A stretch of DNA of 35,216 bases from the IMG/VR virus record IMGVR_UViG_3300047478_000188, positions 1 through 35,216 of that record. One strand, written 5' to 3'. Below are positions 8,337-17,144 of the stretch, piece after piece. How positions within the stretch are numbered: position 1 is the stretch's first letter; the number at the start of each line of letters is the position of its first letter. The notes under the pieces are model-generated. The model was given only the letters and a program-made list of their open reading frames with translations, had not been told where the DNA came from and searched no databases. The position numbers were made by a program, and so were the translations under genes. This DNA comes from a virus.

Positions 8337-8366
8337 TGTACAAAATACTCACTTACGATATATAAT
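8337..8366 (+). promoter_or_regulatory. Sigma70-like phage promoter for the replication operon
   Basis: TGTACA (8337-8342), an 18-nt spacer and TATAAT (8361-8366), with TTGATCAAA just upstream (from 8324). The same GATCAAA plus TGTAC/TTTACA plus TATAAT layout recurs before eight other genes in the window. The expected start near 8373 gives a leader of about 60 nt before the primase-helicase gene. Confidence 0.75.
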
Positions 8367-8435
8367 AGTTATTGCTCCCAATATAATTAGAACTTTAACT
8401 TGTGGACAATGATCTGTCCTCTACCGGTGAGGCCT

Positions 8436-10856
8436 ATGGCAGAAGATCTTCTGACTAATATAATTGCTGACTTCTTTAACTCTGGATGGCGTGTTGCGCC
8501 CTTTATTAAGACTACAGATGGTTACATAGGTGTAAAAGCTTGGCCAAAACGTGCTGCAACCAATAATGCTGAATTACAGCTTCTTATTGAGGAGCATGCT
8601 AGTAAGTCATCAAAAGTACCAGTATTAGGTATAGTACCGCCAGCAGGTAGGTACATAGTTGATATAGATACTAAGAAGAATATATCAGCACTCCAACTTT
8701 GGAAAAACAAGGTTGCAGAGGCTTATGGTGAAGGTTGTCCACTAGGATTACCTAATCTAATTGTTAAGACTAAATCAGGTGGATTTCACTTATATTATTC
8801 TGATGGTAGTGAAAAACAACTACATAGTCCTACAAGCATATTTTCAAAAGATTCAGGTATAGATATCAGAGGCTATACTGGGATGGTTATAGCCCCTACA
8901 TCTATAGGGACTCTGGAAGATTGGCAATTAGGTGATTATACAATAATAAAGGGTCTACCAAATGACCCACTAACTGTTTTAGGGTTATCTAAAATCTTAG
9001 GTGACTCGTACGATGAAGCAGATACATTCATTCGAAGCACACTAAACATAATTAATGAGTGCTTAAGAAATGATAATGTAAATGAATTACATCGTCATAG
9101 ACTCATACCTGATTCAGTAATAATACCCTCATCTAGTAGAGATAATACTCTTTACAAGTGTGCGAGGTTATGTCGTCTTGCGAATTTATCTCAAGACGCT
9201 GCATTTGTATTCATGCAACACATCGCTACTAGATGTGAATTTAGTGCAGAAGAACCTTTAGAGCATTGGGTTAAGTTAGCTGTAGATAAGGTTAAAAGAG
9301 TTTACTCATCTGATAGTGAATTAAAACTTCAAACCATATCTGGATTTTATGAGGAATTAGATAATGCAGGTACAGTATTATTACGTGGGGTAGCAAAATC
9401 TTATTACTATTTCCGACATGGATCATCATTACTACGAATAGACGCGCGATCTAAATACTCCACCGAAAATATTGGTAATGTATTACAAGGCACTAGTATT
9501 CATAGCGACGAAGGACCTATACCTGTTAAAAAGGTTATAGGCGCTTATAAGCCTAAAGAAGTGGCTTATAATGCTGCAATGTATCCTAAATCCGATATGC
9601 CATACTTTGACTATGAAGGTCAACGGTATGTAAATACGTATCATGATCATTTTTCGGCATTCGAACCTAACCCAGAATTATATGAATTAGCATTACCTTT
9701 CGTAAAGATTTTTTCAGATTTAGCAAATCATATTGTAGGTTATAATCAGGGTGATCATAAACATCTATTAGATAAAATAGCCTGGATAATTCAAAAGCCA
9801 TATAGAAGATTACCCACTGGTACCATTATATATTCTCATACTCGTGGATCAGGTAAGGATATATTTATGGGTATACTACGAGAGTTAGTAGGCCGTAAAT
9901 ACTATATGCCTATTAACCTTAAAACAATAGAAAACTCTCATACAGATATTCATGATAAAATAATATGTACAGCATCCGAAGTACAATTACAAACCAATGC
10001 TAGAGGCAATATTGCAGCCGCAAACTTCATGGGTCAATTGAAAGATATTATCACAACTAAGAGTGTTTATATAAATGAAAAATTCGTACAACCTTACAGT
10101 GCTCCAATTTTTACTAACATCTTCTTGCTATCTAACTTCGAGCTGTCCTCAATCATTGAGCCAGGCGACCGTAGAATGGATATATTCCATGCTGCCGAAG
10201 AGAAATTGGATCAGGCACAATTTGGCGATCTTGCAGATATTACAAATGACGGTATTTGGGTGGAAAGATCTAGCAGAGATAGAGAGCTTAGAACGCACAT
10301 AATATATGCCATTAGAAAGGCATTACTGGATAGAAACATTGAATCAACATTCGATAGAGAAGAGGCTAAGTTAAATGATGTAAAACAGTTGATGCTAGAA
10401 AATCAGCATCCACCTGTAGTAGATTGGATGATGAAAAACTTACCTCCATACTTTACTGAAGATATAGTCATGATGGCATGCCACTTTTGTCCTGTGAGAT
10501 CTTCACCTGAATACATATTAAAACAACTGAAAGAGCATTTTGGTGCTCAACTAAAGAATCTTAGACGAAATAATACCATCTACAGAATGAATGGATCGCC
10601 TAGATTAGAAAAGCGGAGTGATAATAGTGTAGGAACTGTTCATATAATTAACTTCGAAACAAGATCTGCAGACCCAACATGTCGAAGATCAGTCTTTTAT
10701 TTTGACACATCATTACGTGATTCAGCTCCAACTGATGCAACTCTTAAGACTATTATGAAGAAATGGTATGATCAAATGATTGCTACTCATTATAACAACG
10801 TTATCACTTTACCAGGTGCAAAGCCCGATGCAGCGCCTGATACAGACCTTATTTAA
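8436..10856 (+). CDS. Primase-helicase (prim-pol plus D5-like SF3 helicase)
   Basis: 806 residues from ATG 8436, chosen because GGTGAGG (8426-8432) sits at ribosome-binding distance. TTG 8400 and ATG 8409 are in frame but lack this. The N-terminal 230 residues look like a bifunctional primase-polymerase domain: KAWPKRAATNN, a catalytic YIVDID acid pair, KTKSGGFHLYY with its His, then GIDIRGYTGMVIAP. The C-terminal half carries a helicase domain with a Walker A motif (YSHTRGSGKDIF) and an arginine-finger-like GDRRMDIF. Such proteins prime and unwind DNA at the phage fork. It heads the replication operon, just ahead of the DNA polymerase gene. A function as the sole replicative helicase is inferred. 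Confidence 0.85.
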   Translation: MAEDLLTNIIADFFNSGWRVAPFIKTTDGYIGVKAWPKRAATNNAELQLLIEEHASKSSKVPVLGIVPPAGRYIVDIDTKKNISALQLWKNKVAEAYGEGCPLGLPNLIVKTKSGGFHLYYSDGSEKQLHSPTSIFSKDSGIDIRGYTGMVIAPTSIGTLEDWQLGDYTIIKGLPNDPLTVLGLSKILGDSYDEADTFIRSTLNIINECLRNDNVNELHRHRLIPDSVIIPSSSRDNTLYKCARLCRLANLSQDAAFVFMQHIATRCEFSAEEPLEHWVKLAVDKVKRVYSSDSELKLQTISGFYEELDNAGTVLLRGVAKSYYYFRHGSSLLRIDARSKYSTENIGNVLQGTSIHSDEGPIPVKKVIGAYKPKEVAYNAAMYPKSDMPYFDYEGQRYVNTYHDHFSAFEPNPELYELALPFVKIFSDLANHIVGYNQGDHKHLLDKIAWIIQKPYRRLPTGTIIYSHTRGSGKDIFMGILRELVGRKYYMPINLKTIENSHTDIHDKIICTASEVQLQTNARGNIAAANFMGQLKDIITTKSVYINEKFVQPYSAPIFTNIFLLSNFELSSIIEPGDRRMDIFHAAEEKLDQAQFGDLADITNDGIWVERSSRDRELRTHIIYAIRKALLDRNIESTFDREEAKLNDVKQLMLENQHPPVVDWMMKNLPPYFTEDIVMMACHFCPVRSSPEYILKQLKEHFGAQLKNLRRNNTIYRMNGSPRLEKRSDNSVGTVHIINFETRSADPTCRRSVFYFDTSLRDSAPTDATLKTIMKKWYDQMIATHYNNVITLPGAKPDAAPDTDLI

Positions 10857-10865
10857 TCAAAGCGG

Positions 10866-10894
10866 TGTACTTTACGATCAACTCAACGTATAAT
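10866..10894 (+). promoter_or_regulatory. Sigma70-like promoter abutting the DNA polymerase start codon
   Basis: TGTACT (10866-10871), a 17-nt spacer and TATAAT (10889-10894), with AATCAAA upstream. Transcription would begin 6-7 nt after the -10 element, at or next to the ATG at 10900. An in-frame TAA (10891-10893) rules out an upstream start, so this promoter would give a leaderless or nearly leaderless mRNA. Confidence 0.7.
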
Positions 10895-10899
10895 ATTTT

Positions 10900-12747
10900 A
10901 TGACACACGCACTCGATTTAGAAACAGGTTCAAAATCAGGCGATCTTAGTGATGGCTATGCATTGGAACCCTGGCGTGCTAGACAAGGTTTAGCATTCAT
11001 CACTAGTATCCACGTATACGGCGATAAAATCAATCTAGCTGAATTACGGCCTACACGTGATAGATTAGTTGAGATACTCGAATCACTTCGCGGTGAAGAA
11101 GTATATGCTCATTATGCTGTATTTGATTGTGCATGGTTGATAGCATCAATTGAGCCAAATAAGCTGGCACGAATTCACTCCGCTATAACTGGAATTAGAT
11201 GGCGTGATACAGCCTTACTTGCCAAGTGGTGCACCAATGGGCGTAAAGCTGATGATATGAGACTTAGCTATTCTCTAGCTAATCTTATCAATATGTGGAA
11301 AGATAAGTTAGGATTCCCAGGTGCAGAAGATTTTATTAGGATGAAGCAGCAGGAAGTATTAACTGCTAATGATCCATATTGGGAGGCACGTGGTAAATTA
11401 GACGTATTGTGGACATATAGATTAGCTAAGTTTTTAGAAGGTCAATTACCTGCCCCATGTAAACGTGGATTCATAATTGAATCTCATGCTATACCTAAAA
11501 TAGCTAATAGTTGGCTTGTAGGTATGTATGTTAATCAACAGGCACTTAAGTTAGCTGAAGAAGAAACCGAAAAAGACATTCAAGAAGGATGTAAGTTACT
11601 CAATCTTCCTGAATCAGTTATATCTTCACCAGCACAATTAGGTCATGTAGTCTTCGGTCAGTGGGGTTTTACACCTCTTGCATTAACTCCTACAGGTAAA
11701 CCTAAAGCAGATGCAGATACATGGATCTTATTAGCTCATACATCCAATGATCCAAGGTTAAAGCAGTTACTTAAATGTCGTCAAGCTCTTACAATAAGAA
11801 GCAAATACATTAAGACAGCTTACGAAGCACTTGCAAGTACAGGTGATGGCTACCTATATGGTAAGCCTATGATGTTTGGTACTCAGTCGGGACGACTGAC
11901 ATATGCCAGTGAGACACTTGGTAGAAAAGTGTCAATTGCTCAACATCAAATACCTCGTAAAGCTAAGTTGGTTAGAGGTTATTTGGCACCTCCACCAGGC
12001 ATGAAGTTGTATGAAACTGATGCTATGGCCCAAGAATCTCGAATAATGGGTATATGGTCAGGTGATGCTGAAATTATTCGAATCTTCAGGGAAAAAATCA
12101 ATTTCCATAGTTATACAGCTTGTATGATTTATGGTGTGGCCTATGAAGAATTTCAACGGCATTATAAAGCTGAAGTTGCTAAGTATATTGAATGGAGACA
12201 GATGGGTAAGCTTACAAATCTGTCATGTAATTTCAGAATTGGGGGTAAGTCATTGAGTAAGAAGGCTCTTACTGAATATGATACTTATATGTCTGAAATG
12301 GATGGTAGAAAACTTGTCAATACATTCAAACGCACATATAGCGGGGTACCTAGCTATTGGGATGCCATCATTACATTTGCTAAAGCTCATGGATATTCAT
12401 ATACATTAGCACAGCGTAGATGGAAAGTACCTACGGAAATGCTTTCAGGACCTGACGCTTGGAAGGTTGAAGGCACAGTCATTAGCCATCCAATTCAGGG
12501 TACTGGTGGAGATATGTTCTTGGCTGGCATAAGCTCTGTACCTGAAAGCAGAATTCAAACAAACATGCACGATGGTGTATTCTGGATAGTTGAAGATTCA
12601 AAGGAGGGTGAACAAGAATCAGAGCATATTCTTGAACAAATGAATGCAACCGACTATCAACGACTCTGGGATCTACCTGATCCATTGAGTATACCCCTTC
12701 TTTATGAAGGTTCACGACTTGGTACATCTTACGCGGATGTGAAATAA
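10900..12747 (+). CDS. Family A DNA polymerase with 3'-5' exonuclease domain
   Basis: 615 residues. The exonuclease domain begins at once with ALDLETGSK (D6, E8) and continues with AHYAVFDCAWL (second metal-binding Asp). The polymerase domain has SGRLTYAS, motif A TDAMAQESRIMG (Asp and Glu in the Pol I D705/E710 positions), motif B RQMGKLTNLSCNFRIGG (Arg and Lys kept; Leu in the Pol I F762 place) and motif C NMHDGVFW. In motif C, Gly replaces the usual Glu after Asp, and in motif B the normal YG becomes FR. It is the likely replicative polymerase and must accept any modified dNTP. The start is fixed because the first exo motif is at the N-terminus. No Shine-Dalgarno sequence is visible. Confidence 0.9.
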   Translation: MTHALDLETGSKSGDLSDGYALEPWRARQGLAFITSIHVYGDKINLAELRPTRDRLVEILESLRGEEVYAHYAVFDCAWLIASIEPNKLARIHSAITGIRWRDTALLAKWCTNGRKADDMRLSYSLANLINMWKDKLGFPGAEDFIRMKQQEVLTANDPYWEARGKLDVLWTYRLAKFLEGQLPAPCKRGFIIESHAIPKIANSWLVGMYVNQQALKLAEEETEKDIQEGCKLLNLPESVISSPAQLGHVVFGQWGFTPLALTPTGKPKADADTWILLAHTSNDPRLKQLLKCRQALTIRSKYIKTAYEALASTGDGYLYGKPMMFGTQSGRLTYASETLGRKVSIAQHQIPRKAKLVRGYLAPPPGMKLYETDAMAQESRIMGIWSGDAEIIRIFREKINFHSYTACMIYGVAYEEFQRHYKAEVAKYIEWRQMGKLTNLSCNFRIGGKSLSKKALTEYDTYMSEMDGRKLVNTFKRTYSGVPSYWDAIITFAKAHGYSYTLAQRRWKVPTEMLSGPDAWKVEGTVISHPIQGTGGDMFLAGISSVPESRIQTNMHDGVFWIVEDSKEGEQESEHILEQMNATDYQRLWDLPDPLSIPLLYEGSRLGTSYADVK

Positions 12748-12749
12748 TC

Positions 12750-12923
12750 ATGGGACTTAGATACTACATTGTAGATCTGGTTGATGGACTTCCTTTAGGG
12801 ACCAATGATAAAGTTATAGCTGAAAGTTATGCTTTATCTGAAGATGCATTTGTCATTGATACTGAAACTAATGAATGGCTTTCATCCAGTACATCGGATC
12901 AAATCAAGGAAGTAAAGGAATAA
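12750..12923 (+). CDS. Small acidic protein of unknown function
   Basis: 57 residues, beginning MGLRYYIVDLVDGLPLGTND and ending in QIKEVKE. It lies 2 nt after the polymerase stop and 3 nt before the Cas4-like nuclease gene, so it is probably co-translated with them. The composition is acidic and there are no cysteines or membrane segments. The tight packing and intact frame support a real gene. I do not recognise the family. Confidence 0.6.
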   Translation: MGLRYYIVDLVDGLPLGTNDKVIAESYALSEDAFVIDTETNEWLSSSTSDQIKEVKE

Positions 12924-12926
12924 CAT

Positions 12927-13607
12927 ATGCTGGCACTGTCGTGGTCTAGACTTAGTACTTACAAACAATGTCCGTTGAAATTTCATCTGACATATATCTC
13001 TAAATCTTTTAAGGAAGAAGAGAAGTCAATCCATCTTATTAAGGGTGAACAACTTCATAAACAGTTAGAAGATTATATTCTAGCTAAAAACGGTGCAGCA
13101 GCAATGCCTCTAGGCTTCTCAGAAGAAGTTAAGAAGGCTTTGCCGTATGTAGATAAGTTATACTCTATATATGACCAAATTTATCCTGAAGCACAAGTAG
13201 CATGTAACATTGAATGGAAGCCGGCCGAATGGTTTGCTAAAACTGTTGCATGGCGTGCTATTTGGGATGCATCTTGTCTTAAGAAGGATACATGCTTCTT
13301 GCCAGACTGGAAGTCCGGTAAAGTGTACCCATTAGGCCAAAGCTATGGTCAGCTACATTTGTCAGCAGTGATTGCATTAGAACGTTGGGCAGACTTGCCT
13401 GAAGTAAACGCTGCTTATGTATATATTGAGCATCAGAAAGTTGTACCTATTAAGGTAACTAGAGAACAGTTACCTGAAGTAAGAACTTACTTTGAGAAAG
13501 AGTTTGAAAAAGTACAGAATGAAAAGGCTTGGGAACCTACAGCCAATGCTAACTGTACCTACTGCCAGGCTACCAAAGCTCAATGTAAGTTCTCTAGAAA
13601 ACTATGA
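12927..13607 (+). CDS. PD-(D/E)XK exonuclease, Cas4/RecB-like, with Fe-S cysteines
   Basis: 226 residues from ATG 12927, with AAGGA about 7 nt upstream. It opens with LSWSRLSTYKQCPLKF (C15) and ends with C210, C213 and C220 (NCTYCQATKAQC). This one-plus-three cysteine layout holds the 4Fe-4S cluster in Cas4 and AddB-type nucleases. LIKGEQLHKQLE provides the conserved His. PDWKSGKVYPLGQSYGQLHL contains the Asp and Lys of the PD-(D/E)XK core and the QxxxY motif. Such nucleases resect DNA ends for recombination. It overlaps the VRR-NUC gene by 4 nt. Phage copies usually act in replication and recombination rather than CRISPR adaptation, and no CRISPR array is seen here. Confidence 0.82.
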   Translation: MLALSWSRLSTYKQCPLKFHLTYISKSFKEEEKSIHLIKGEQLHKQLEDYILAKNGAAAMPLGFSEEVKKALPYVDKLYSIYDQIYPEAQVACNIEWKPAEWFAKTVAWRAIWDASCLKKDTCFLPDWKSGKVYPLGQSYGQLHLSAVIALERWADLPEVNAAYVYIEHQKVVPIKVTREQLPEVRTYFEKEFEKVQNEKAWEPTANANCTYCQATKAQCKFSRKL

Positions 13608-13912
13608 CGCCAGAAGGTAAGGCTAAAGTGAAAATTCGCCAGTGGATCAAGGATAATATGCCTGGATCCTGGCGAGTTTCACCTAAAGGAGGCATCTTTG
13701 GTAAAACAGGATGCCCTGATGATATCATTTGTTGGCGAGGAGTGTTCATCGCCATAGAAATAAAGTCTTTAGAAGGTAATCCAACACCTTCTCAGGTAAA
13801 TGAATTAAACCTTATACGACAAGCTGGAGGTGTGGCAGCTATTGTACGAGGTTACGATGTGCAACGTCTACAGGCAATCAAGAATGCAGCATTAGCTGTT
13901 AGTAAAACATGA
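13604..13912 (+). CDS. VRR-NUC domain nuclease
   Basis: 102 residues. The pattern KGGIFGKTGCPDDIICWRGV followed by FIAIEIKSLEGNPTPSQ is that of stand-alone phage VRR-NUC nucleases: an Asp in GxPD, then Glu-x-Lys in EIKS, and a Gln in PSQ. The family cuts branched or flapped DNA such as Holliday-type junctions. It overlaps genes on both sides by 4 nt (ATGA type), between the Cas4-like nuclease and the SNF2-like helicase, a grouping common in phages. Its substrate here is inferred from family. Confidence 0.85.
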   Translation: MTPEGKAKVKIRQWIKDNMPGSWRVSPKGGIFGKTGCPDDIICWRGVFIAIEIKSLEGNPTPSQVNELNLIRQAGGVAAIVRGYDVQRLQAIKNAALAVSKT

Positions 13913-15300
13913 ATTTTACAATAGATCAATATACTTGGCCAGCATATCAAGGTCGTAAGCCTTTTATGCACCAAATACCTACTGTGAAGTTTGCTCTTGA
14001 TAACAAGAGATGCTTTATTCTTAACGAGATGGGTACAGGTAAAACCTTATCTGCCATATGGGCTGCTGATATACTTTTGACTGCACTAAAGATTAAGCGT
14101 GTACTTATTGTAGGACCTCTATCTACAATGAGATCTGTGTGGTATAATGAGCTTACTTACAATATACCCCATAGAAAGGTAGGTATTGCCCACGGTAATA
14201 AGCAATTAAGACTCTCTATCATCAATGACAAATCTATAGAGTTTGTCATTATCAATCATGACGGCATTAAGAATTCTGAGGATGAACTTATTGCTCAGGG
14301 CTTTGACTTAATCATTATAGATGAATTAACTGCCTTTAAATCCCATGCATCTGAACGCAGTAAATGTATGGAACGCATTTCTAAAACTGTAAAAGCGGTG
14401 TGGGGCATGACAGGTGAAATTACGCCTAACAGTCCATTAGAAGCTTATTATCCATGTAAAATCGTAAATCCATTTAACAAGTGGTTACCTAAATATTTTG
14501 GACAATACAGGGATGCCTGTATGTTCAAAGTAAATGATGCGTTATGGATGGCTAAACCTGAATCACCACAAATTGTGGCTATGTGTGTACAACCTGCTAT
14601 CAGGTTCACTAGAGAACAATGTTTAGATTTACCTGATACAACTTATCAGATGATTGAAACAGAGTTATCCACTGAACAGAAAGAGTGGTATACTGTTATG
14701 AAATCTAAAGCCTTGGTAGAAAGCGACCAAGGCAAAGTTACTGCACAGAATGCTGCTGTGATGTTGAACAAGTTATTACAGATATCTGCTGGAGCAGTGA
14801 AAGACGTAAATGGTAATATAATCGAAATAGGCTGCCAACCTAGATTAGAGCAGTTATTACAGATATACGATGAAACTCCTCAGAAGAAACTAGTAGTATT
14901 TGCAACATATCGTGCTACAATAGACATGTTAATTCGTGAATTGACGGCTAGAAAAATTAAATGTGCCGCAATTCATGGAGATGTAAACCAAAATATACGG
15001 TCTAAACTCATCGATGATTTCCAAACTGGAGACCTGAATATACTTGTGTTGCAGCCACAATCTACTGCTCATGGTATTACTCTCACTGCGGCTTCAACTA
15101 TCGTATGGTTTAGCCTGATTCCAAGTAATGAACTGACCCAGCAAGGTAATGCCCGTATTATTCGTGCTGGCCAAACACGTAAAACATTGATTATTATGTT
15201 TGCAAGTACTAAAGCTGAAAAACATATTGCTAAGATTTTAGAGCGAAAGGGCGACATATCTAGAGAAACATTAAAACTGTTTATTGACCATGATATTTAA
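13909..15300 (+). CDS. SNF2-like DEAD/H superfamily 2 helicase
   Basis: 463 residues. Walker A is NEMGTGKT (residues 39-46), with a Walker B-like IIIDELTAFK near residue 143. The C-terminal helicase domain shows VVFATYRATIDMLI, AAIHGDV, LVLQPQSTAHGITLTAA and QGNARIIRAGQT, the motif V-VI region. This is a short SNF2-type ATPase of the sort phages carry for replication fork or recombination work. The proposed motif II reads DELT rather than DEAH. It directly overlaps the VRR-NUC gene and ends 12 nt before the next promoter's -35 region, so it closes this operon. Confidence 0.85.
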   Translation: MNFTIDQYTWPAYQGRKPFMHQIPTVKFALDNKRCFILNEMGTGKTLSAIWAADILLTALKIKRVLIVGPLSTMRSVWYNELTYNIPHRKVGIAHGNKQLRLSIINDKSIEFVIINHDGIKNSEDELIAQGFDLIIIDELTAFKSHASERSKCMERISKTVKAVWGMTGEITPNSPLEAYYPCKIVNPFNKWLPKYFGQYRDACMFKVNDALWMAKPESPQIVAMCVQPAIRFTREQCLDLPDTTYQMIETELSTEQKEWYTVMKSKALVESDQGKVTAQNAAVMLNKLLQISAGAVKDVNGNIIEIGCQPRLEQLLQIYDETPQKKLVVFATYRATIDMLIRELTARKIKCAAIHGDVNQNIRSKLIDDFQTGDLNILVLQPQSTAHGITLTAASTIVWFSLIPSNELTQQGNARIIRAGQTRKTLIIMFASTKAEKHIAKILERKGDISRETLKLFIDHDI

Positions 15301-15312
15301 CAATCAAAATTG

Positions 15313-15341
15313 TGTACATTTTGATCGAATTAGTTTATAAT
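15313..15341 (+). promoter_or_regulatory. Sigma70-like phage promoter
   Basis: TGTACA (15313-15318), a 17-nt spacer and TATAAT (15336-15341), preceded by CAATCAAA (15301-15308). It belongs to the same recurring promoter family. The expected start near 15348 leaves a 15-nt leader holding the ribosome binding site TTGGAG. Confidence 0.8.
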
Positions 15342-15362
15342 TGATATTAGATTGGAGTGAAA

Positions 15363-15911
15363 ATGTCAGAAGCTTGGGACGAATTATCAGATGAAGATAT
15401 TGAAGACGAATACGGTAGTGAATTGGATGATGTAGATTTTACATCCAACACACCTAGATTTGTTAAGATGGAACTCCTGTCTTTTGACGGAGCTAAACTA
15501 GCCTCAATGAGGGTTGATGAACTAATCAAGACCTATATTGAGGCTAGAAATCAATTAGGTACTGATCGTAAAGGCTATAAAGCTCGTGAGAAAGCTGTAA
15601 AAGAACATTTGGCCATGATTAGTATGGCTCTGAAAGAGAAGGCCGAGCCTTTAGGTGTAGACAATTTCAAGACTGAATTAGGTACTGCTTATAAAAACAA
15701 AAAGGAGACGTTTAAGGTATCTAATTGGGAAGAACTTGTCAAGTATCTTCAGGATACAAATAATTTTCATGTATTACAAAAACGTGTGTCTCCTTTAGCT
15801 GTCAAAGACATTCGAACAATCGATGGAGCAATCCCTCCAGGTGTAGAAGGGTTTACTATGATTGAATTTGCCGTGAGAAGTCCAACCTCACGTAAACCAA
15901 AAGTTGGATAA
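15363..15911 (+). CDS. Conserved phage protein of unknown function near recombination genes
   Basis: 182 residues from ATG 15363, with TTGGAG (15352-15357) upstream; an in-frame GTG at 15357 overlaps that site and is less likely. The N-terminal 35 residues are strongly acidic (SEAWDELSDEDIEDEYGSEL). Residues 55-110 are helical and charged, then comes GVDNFKTELGTAYKNKKETF and a C-terminal IPPGVEGFTMIEFAVR strand pair. I recognise the layout from many phage proteins found beside DNA replication and recombination genes, without an assigned activity. It has its own promoter. Confidence 0.7.
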   Translation: MSEAWDELSDEDIEDEYGSELDDVDFTSNTPRFVKMELLSFDGAKLASMRVDELIKTYIEARNQLGTDRKGYKAREKAVKEHLAMISMALKEKAEPLGVDNFKTELGTAYKNKKETFKVSNWEELVKYLQDTNNFHVLQKRVSPLAVKDIRTIDGAIPPGVEGFTMIEFAVRSPTSRKPKVG

Positions 15912-15928
15912 TCAATCAGGAATCAGTA

Positions 15929-16183
15929 ATGGGAATCAAATCTAAGGAAATGGTGGATGGTTGCTTTGCCCGAGCAGCCATGGATGAGCCAATCTTTGTG
16001 CTTCGTGCACAGGATAAGAGCTCTCCAGCACTAGTAAGAGCATGGGCAGCTAAATTTCGTGACCAACATATCAAGGCTGGTACGTCGGGTCATGAATTGG
16101 CTAAAGCTATTACCAAGCATACAGGTGCACTTGAAACAGCTGATGCTATGGAAAAGTGGGCTACTCGCAAACAGGCAGATTAA
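15929..16183 (+). CDS. Small helical protein of unknown function
   Basis: 84 residues with AGGAATCA as ribosome binding site, the same string that precedes the next gene. The sequence (MGIKSKEMVDGCFARAAMDE, then SSPALVRAWAAKFRDQHIKA) looks fully helical and soluble. It lies between the acidic phage protein and the zinc-binding protein in a three-gene run behind one promoter. Family not recognised. Confidence 0.65.
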   Translation: MGIKSKEMVDGCFARAAMDEPIFVLRAQDKSSPALVRAWAAKFRDQHIKAGTSGHELAKAITKHTGALETADAMEKWATRKQAD

Positions 16184-16193
16184 GGAATCAATC

Positions 16194-17135
16194 ATGAGCA
16201 TGGAAATCCCAGAACATCTACGTACAGGCCCACTTGCTGATGCAGCTAAGAAAGCTTTGGAAGATGCCGCAAAGATGGCAGCATCTTCGAACAGCGTTCC
16301 ACGCATTAGCTTGAAGGGACGTGAATTTCGGCTGATCGATGGCGGTGAAGAAATTGCCAAGTTCAGAGACTCTCTGAATGTCATCATCCTTGGTGTGGAA
16401 CCAGAAGCTGGTCGGATGATCAAGACCTGGTACAAGGATGGTTACAAGTCCGGGTCTAAGGAACCACCTACCTGCAGTTCCGATGACGGAGTTTCACCTG
16501 CAAATTGGGTGAATGACAAACAAGCTGCTAACTGTAGCCAATGTCCGAAGAATCAGTTTGGTTCAGCAATTTCACCTAGTGGTAAGCCTACCAAAGCTTG
16601 CAGAGATAGCAAGCGTATCTGGGTCCGCATGGCTGATAACCATGTCTTGAAGGATGATGTCAGAGTACTTCATCCAACGTCCACAGTTCCATTCGCTGAA
16701 CGAACCATGTTCGGTCTGAATGTGACAGTGGCATCGCTGAAGGCTTTCAGTGAGTACGGCAAGAAGTTAGCCAGCTTAGGCCAAGGCCCTGCTGTTTGTG
16801 TGACCAAACTTGTCATGCTTGACATGGAGTATCCACAGCTGGATTTCCAATTACTTGCATGGCTCGATGCACAAGTGGCGCCCTTGTCCTTGGAAATTTC
16901 AGCCAAGAAGCCTTGGAAGATTCAGTATGCAAATGCTGGATTAGCATTGGCCCATGATGGCAGCTCATCGAATGCTTTACCTGTGAAGCTTCCAGGGCAA
17001 GTTCCTGACGTGCCACCTCACCTGCAAACTCAGCAAGTAGTTGTGGATGATGCCACTTCTGAACAGTTGATTGCAAAGGCCACTGAAAGACTCAAGCAAG
17101 ATATCAACATCGATGACGCCATCGGTAAGTGGTAA
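16194..17135 (+). CDS. Conserved phage protein with Cys cluster, possible ssDNA-binding role
   Basis: 313 residues from ATG 16194, with AAGGAATC upstream. A cysteine group (CSSDDGVSP, then CSQCPKNQFGSA, then CRDSKR, about residues 95-145) suggests a bound zinc. The rest is beta-rich, with an acidic C-terminal tail (DINIDDAIGKW) like those of single-stranded DNA-binding proteins. I have seen this family in many phage replication regions but without a firm function; ssDNA binding is a guess. Codons are clearly more GC-ending (CTG, GCC, AAG) than in neighbours, as for an abundant protein. It is the last gene before a structured non-coding stretch. Confidence 0.65.
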   Translation: MSMEIPEHLRTGPLADAAKKALEDAAKMAASSNSVPRISLKGREFRLIDGGEEIAKFRDSLNVIILGVEPEAGRMIKTWYKDGYKSGSKEPPTCSSDDGVSPANWVNDKQAANCSQCPKNQFGSAISPSGKPTKACRDSKRIWVRMADNHVLKDDVRVLHPTSTVPFAERTMFGLNVTVASLKAFSEYGKKLASLGQGPAVCVTKLVMLDMEYPQLDFQLLAWLDAQVAPLSLEISAKKPWKIQYANAGLALAHDGSSSNALPVKLPGQVPDVPPHLQTQQVVVDDATSEQLIAKATERLKQDINIDDAIGKW

Positions 17136-17144
17136 TTAGAGTTT

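Noticed and set aside
12927-13607. CRISPR adaptation role for the Cas4-like nuclease
   Set aside because: No repeat-spacer array, Cas1 or Cas2 is seen in the window. Phage homologues usually sit in replication modules, as here.
16059-16193. Longer N-terminus for the zinc-binding protein
   Set aside because: The extension would overlap the previous gene by 125 nt. ATG 16194 has AAGGAATC upstream and gives a natural N-terminus.
16031-16435. 134-codon minus-strand frame over two plus-strand genes
   Set aside because: Low-complexity Ser/Cys-rich translation, no start signal, and it covers two well-supported plus-strand genes with good ribosome binding sites.
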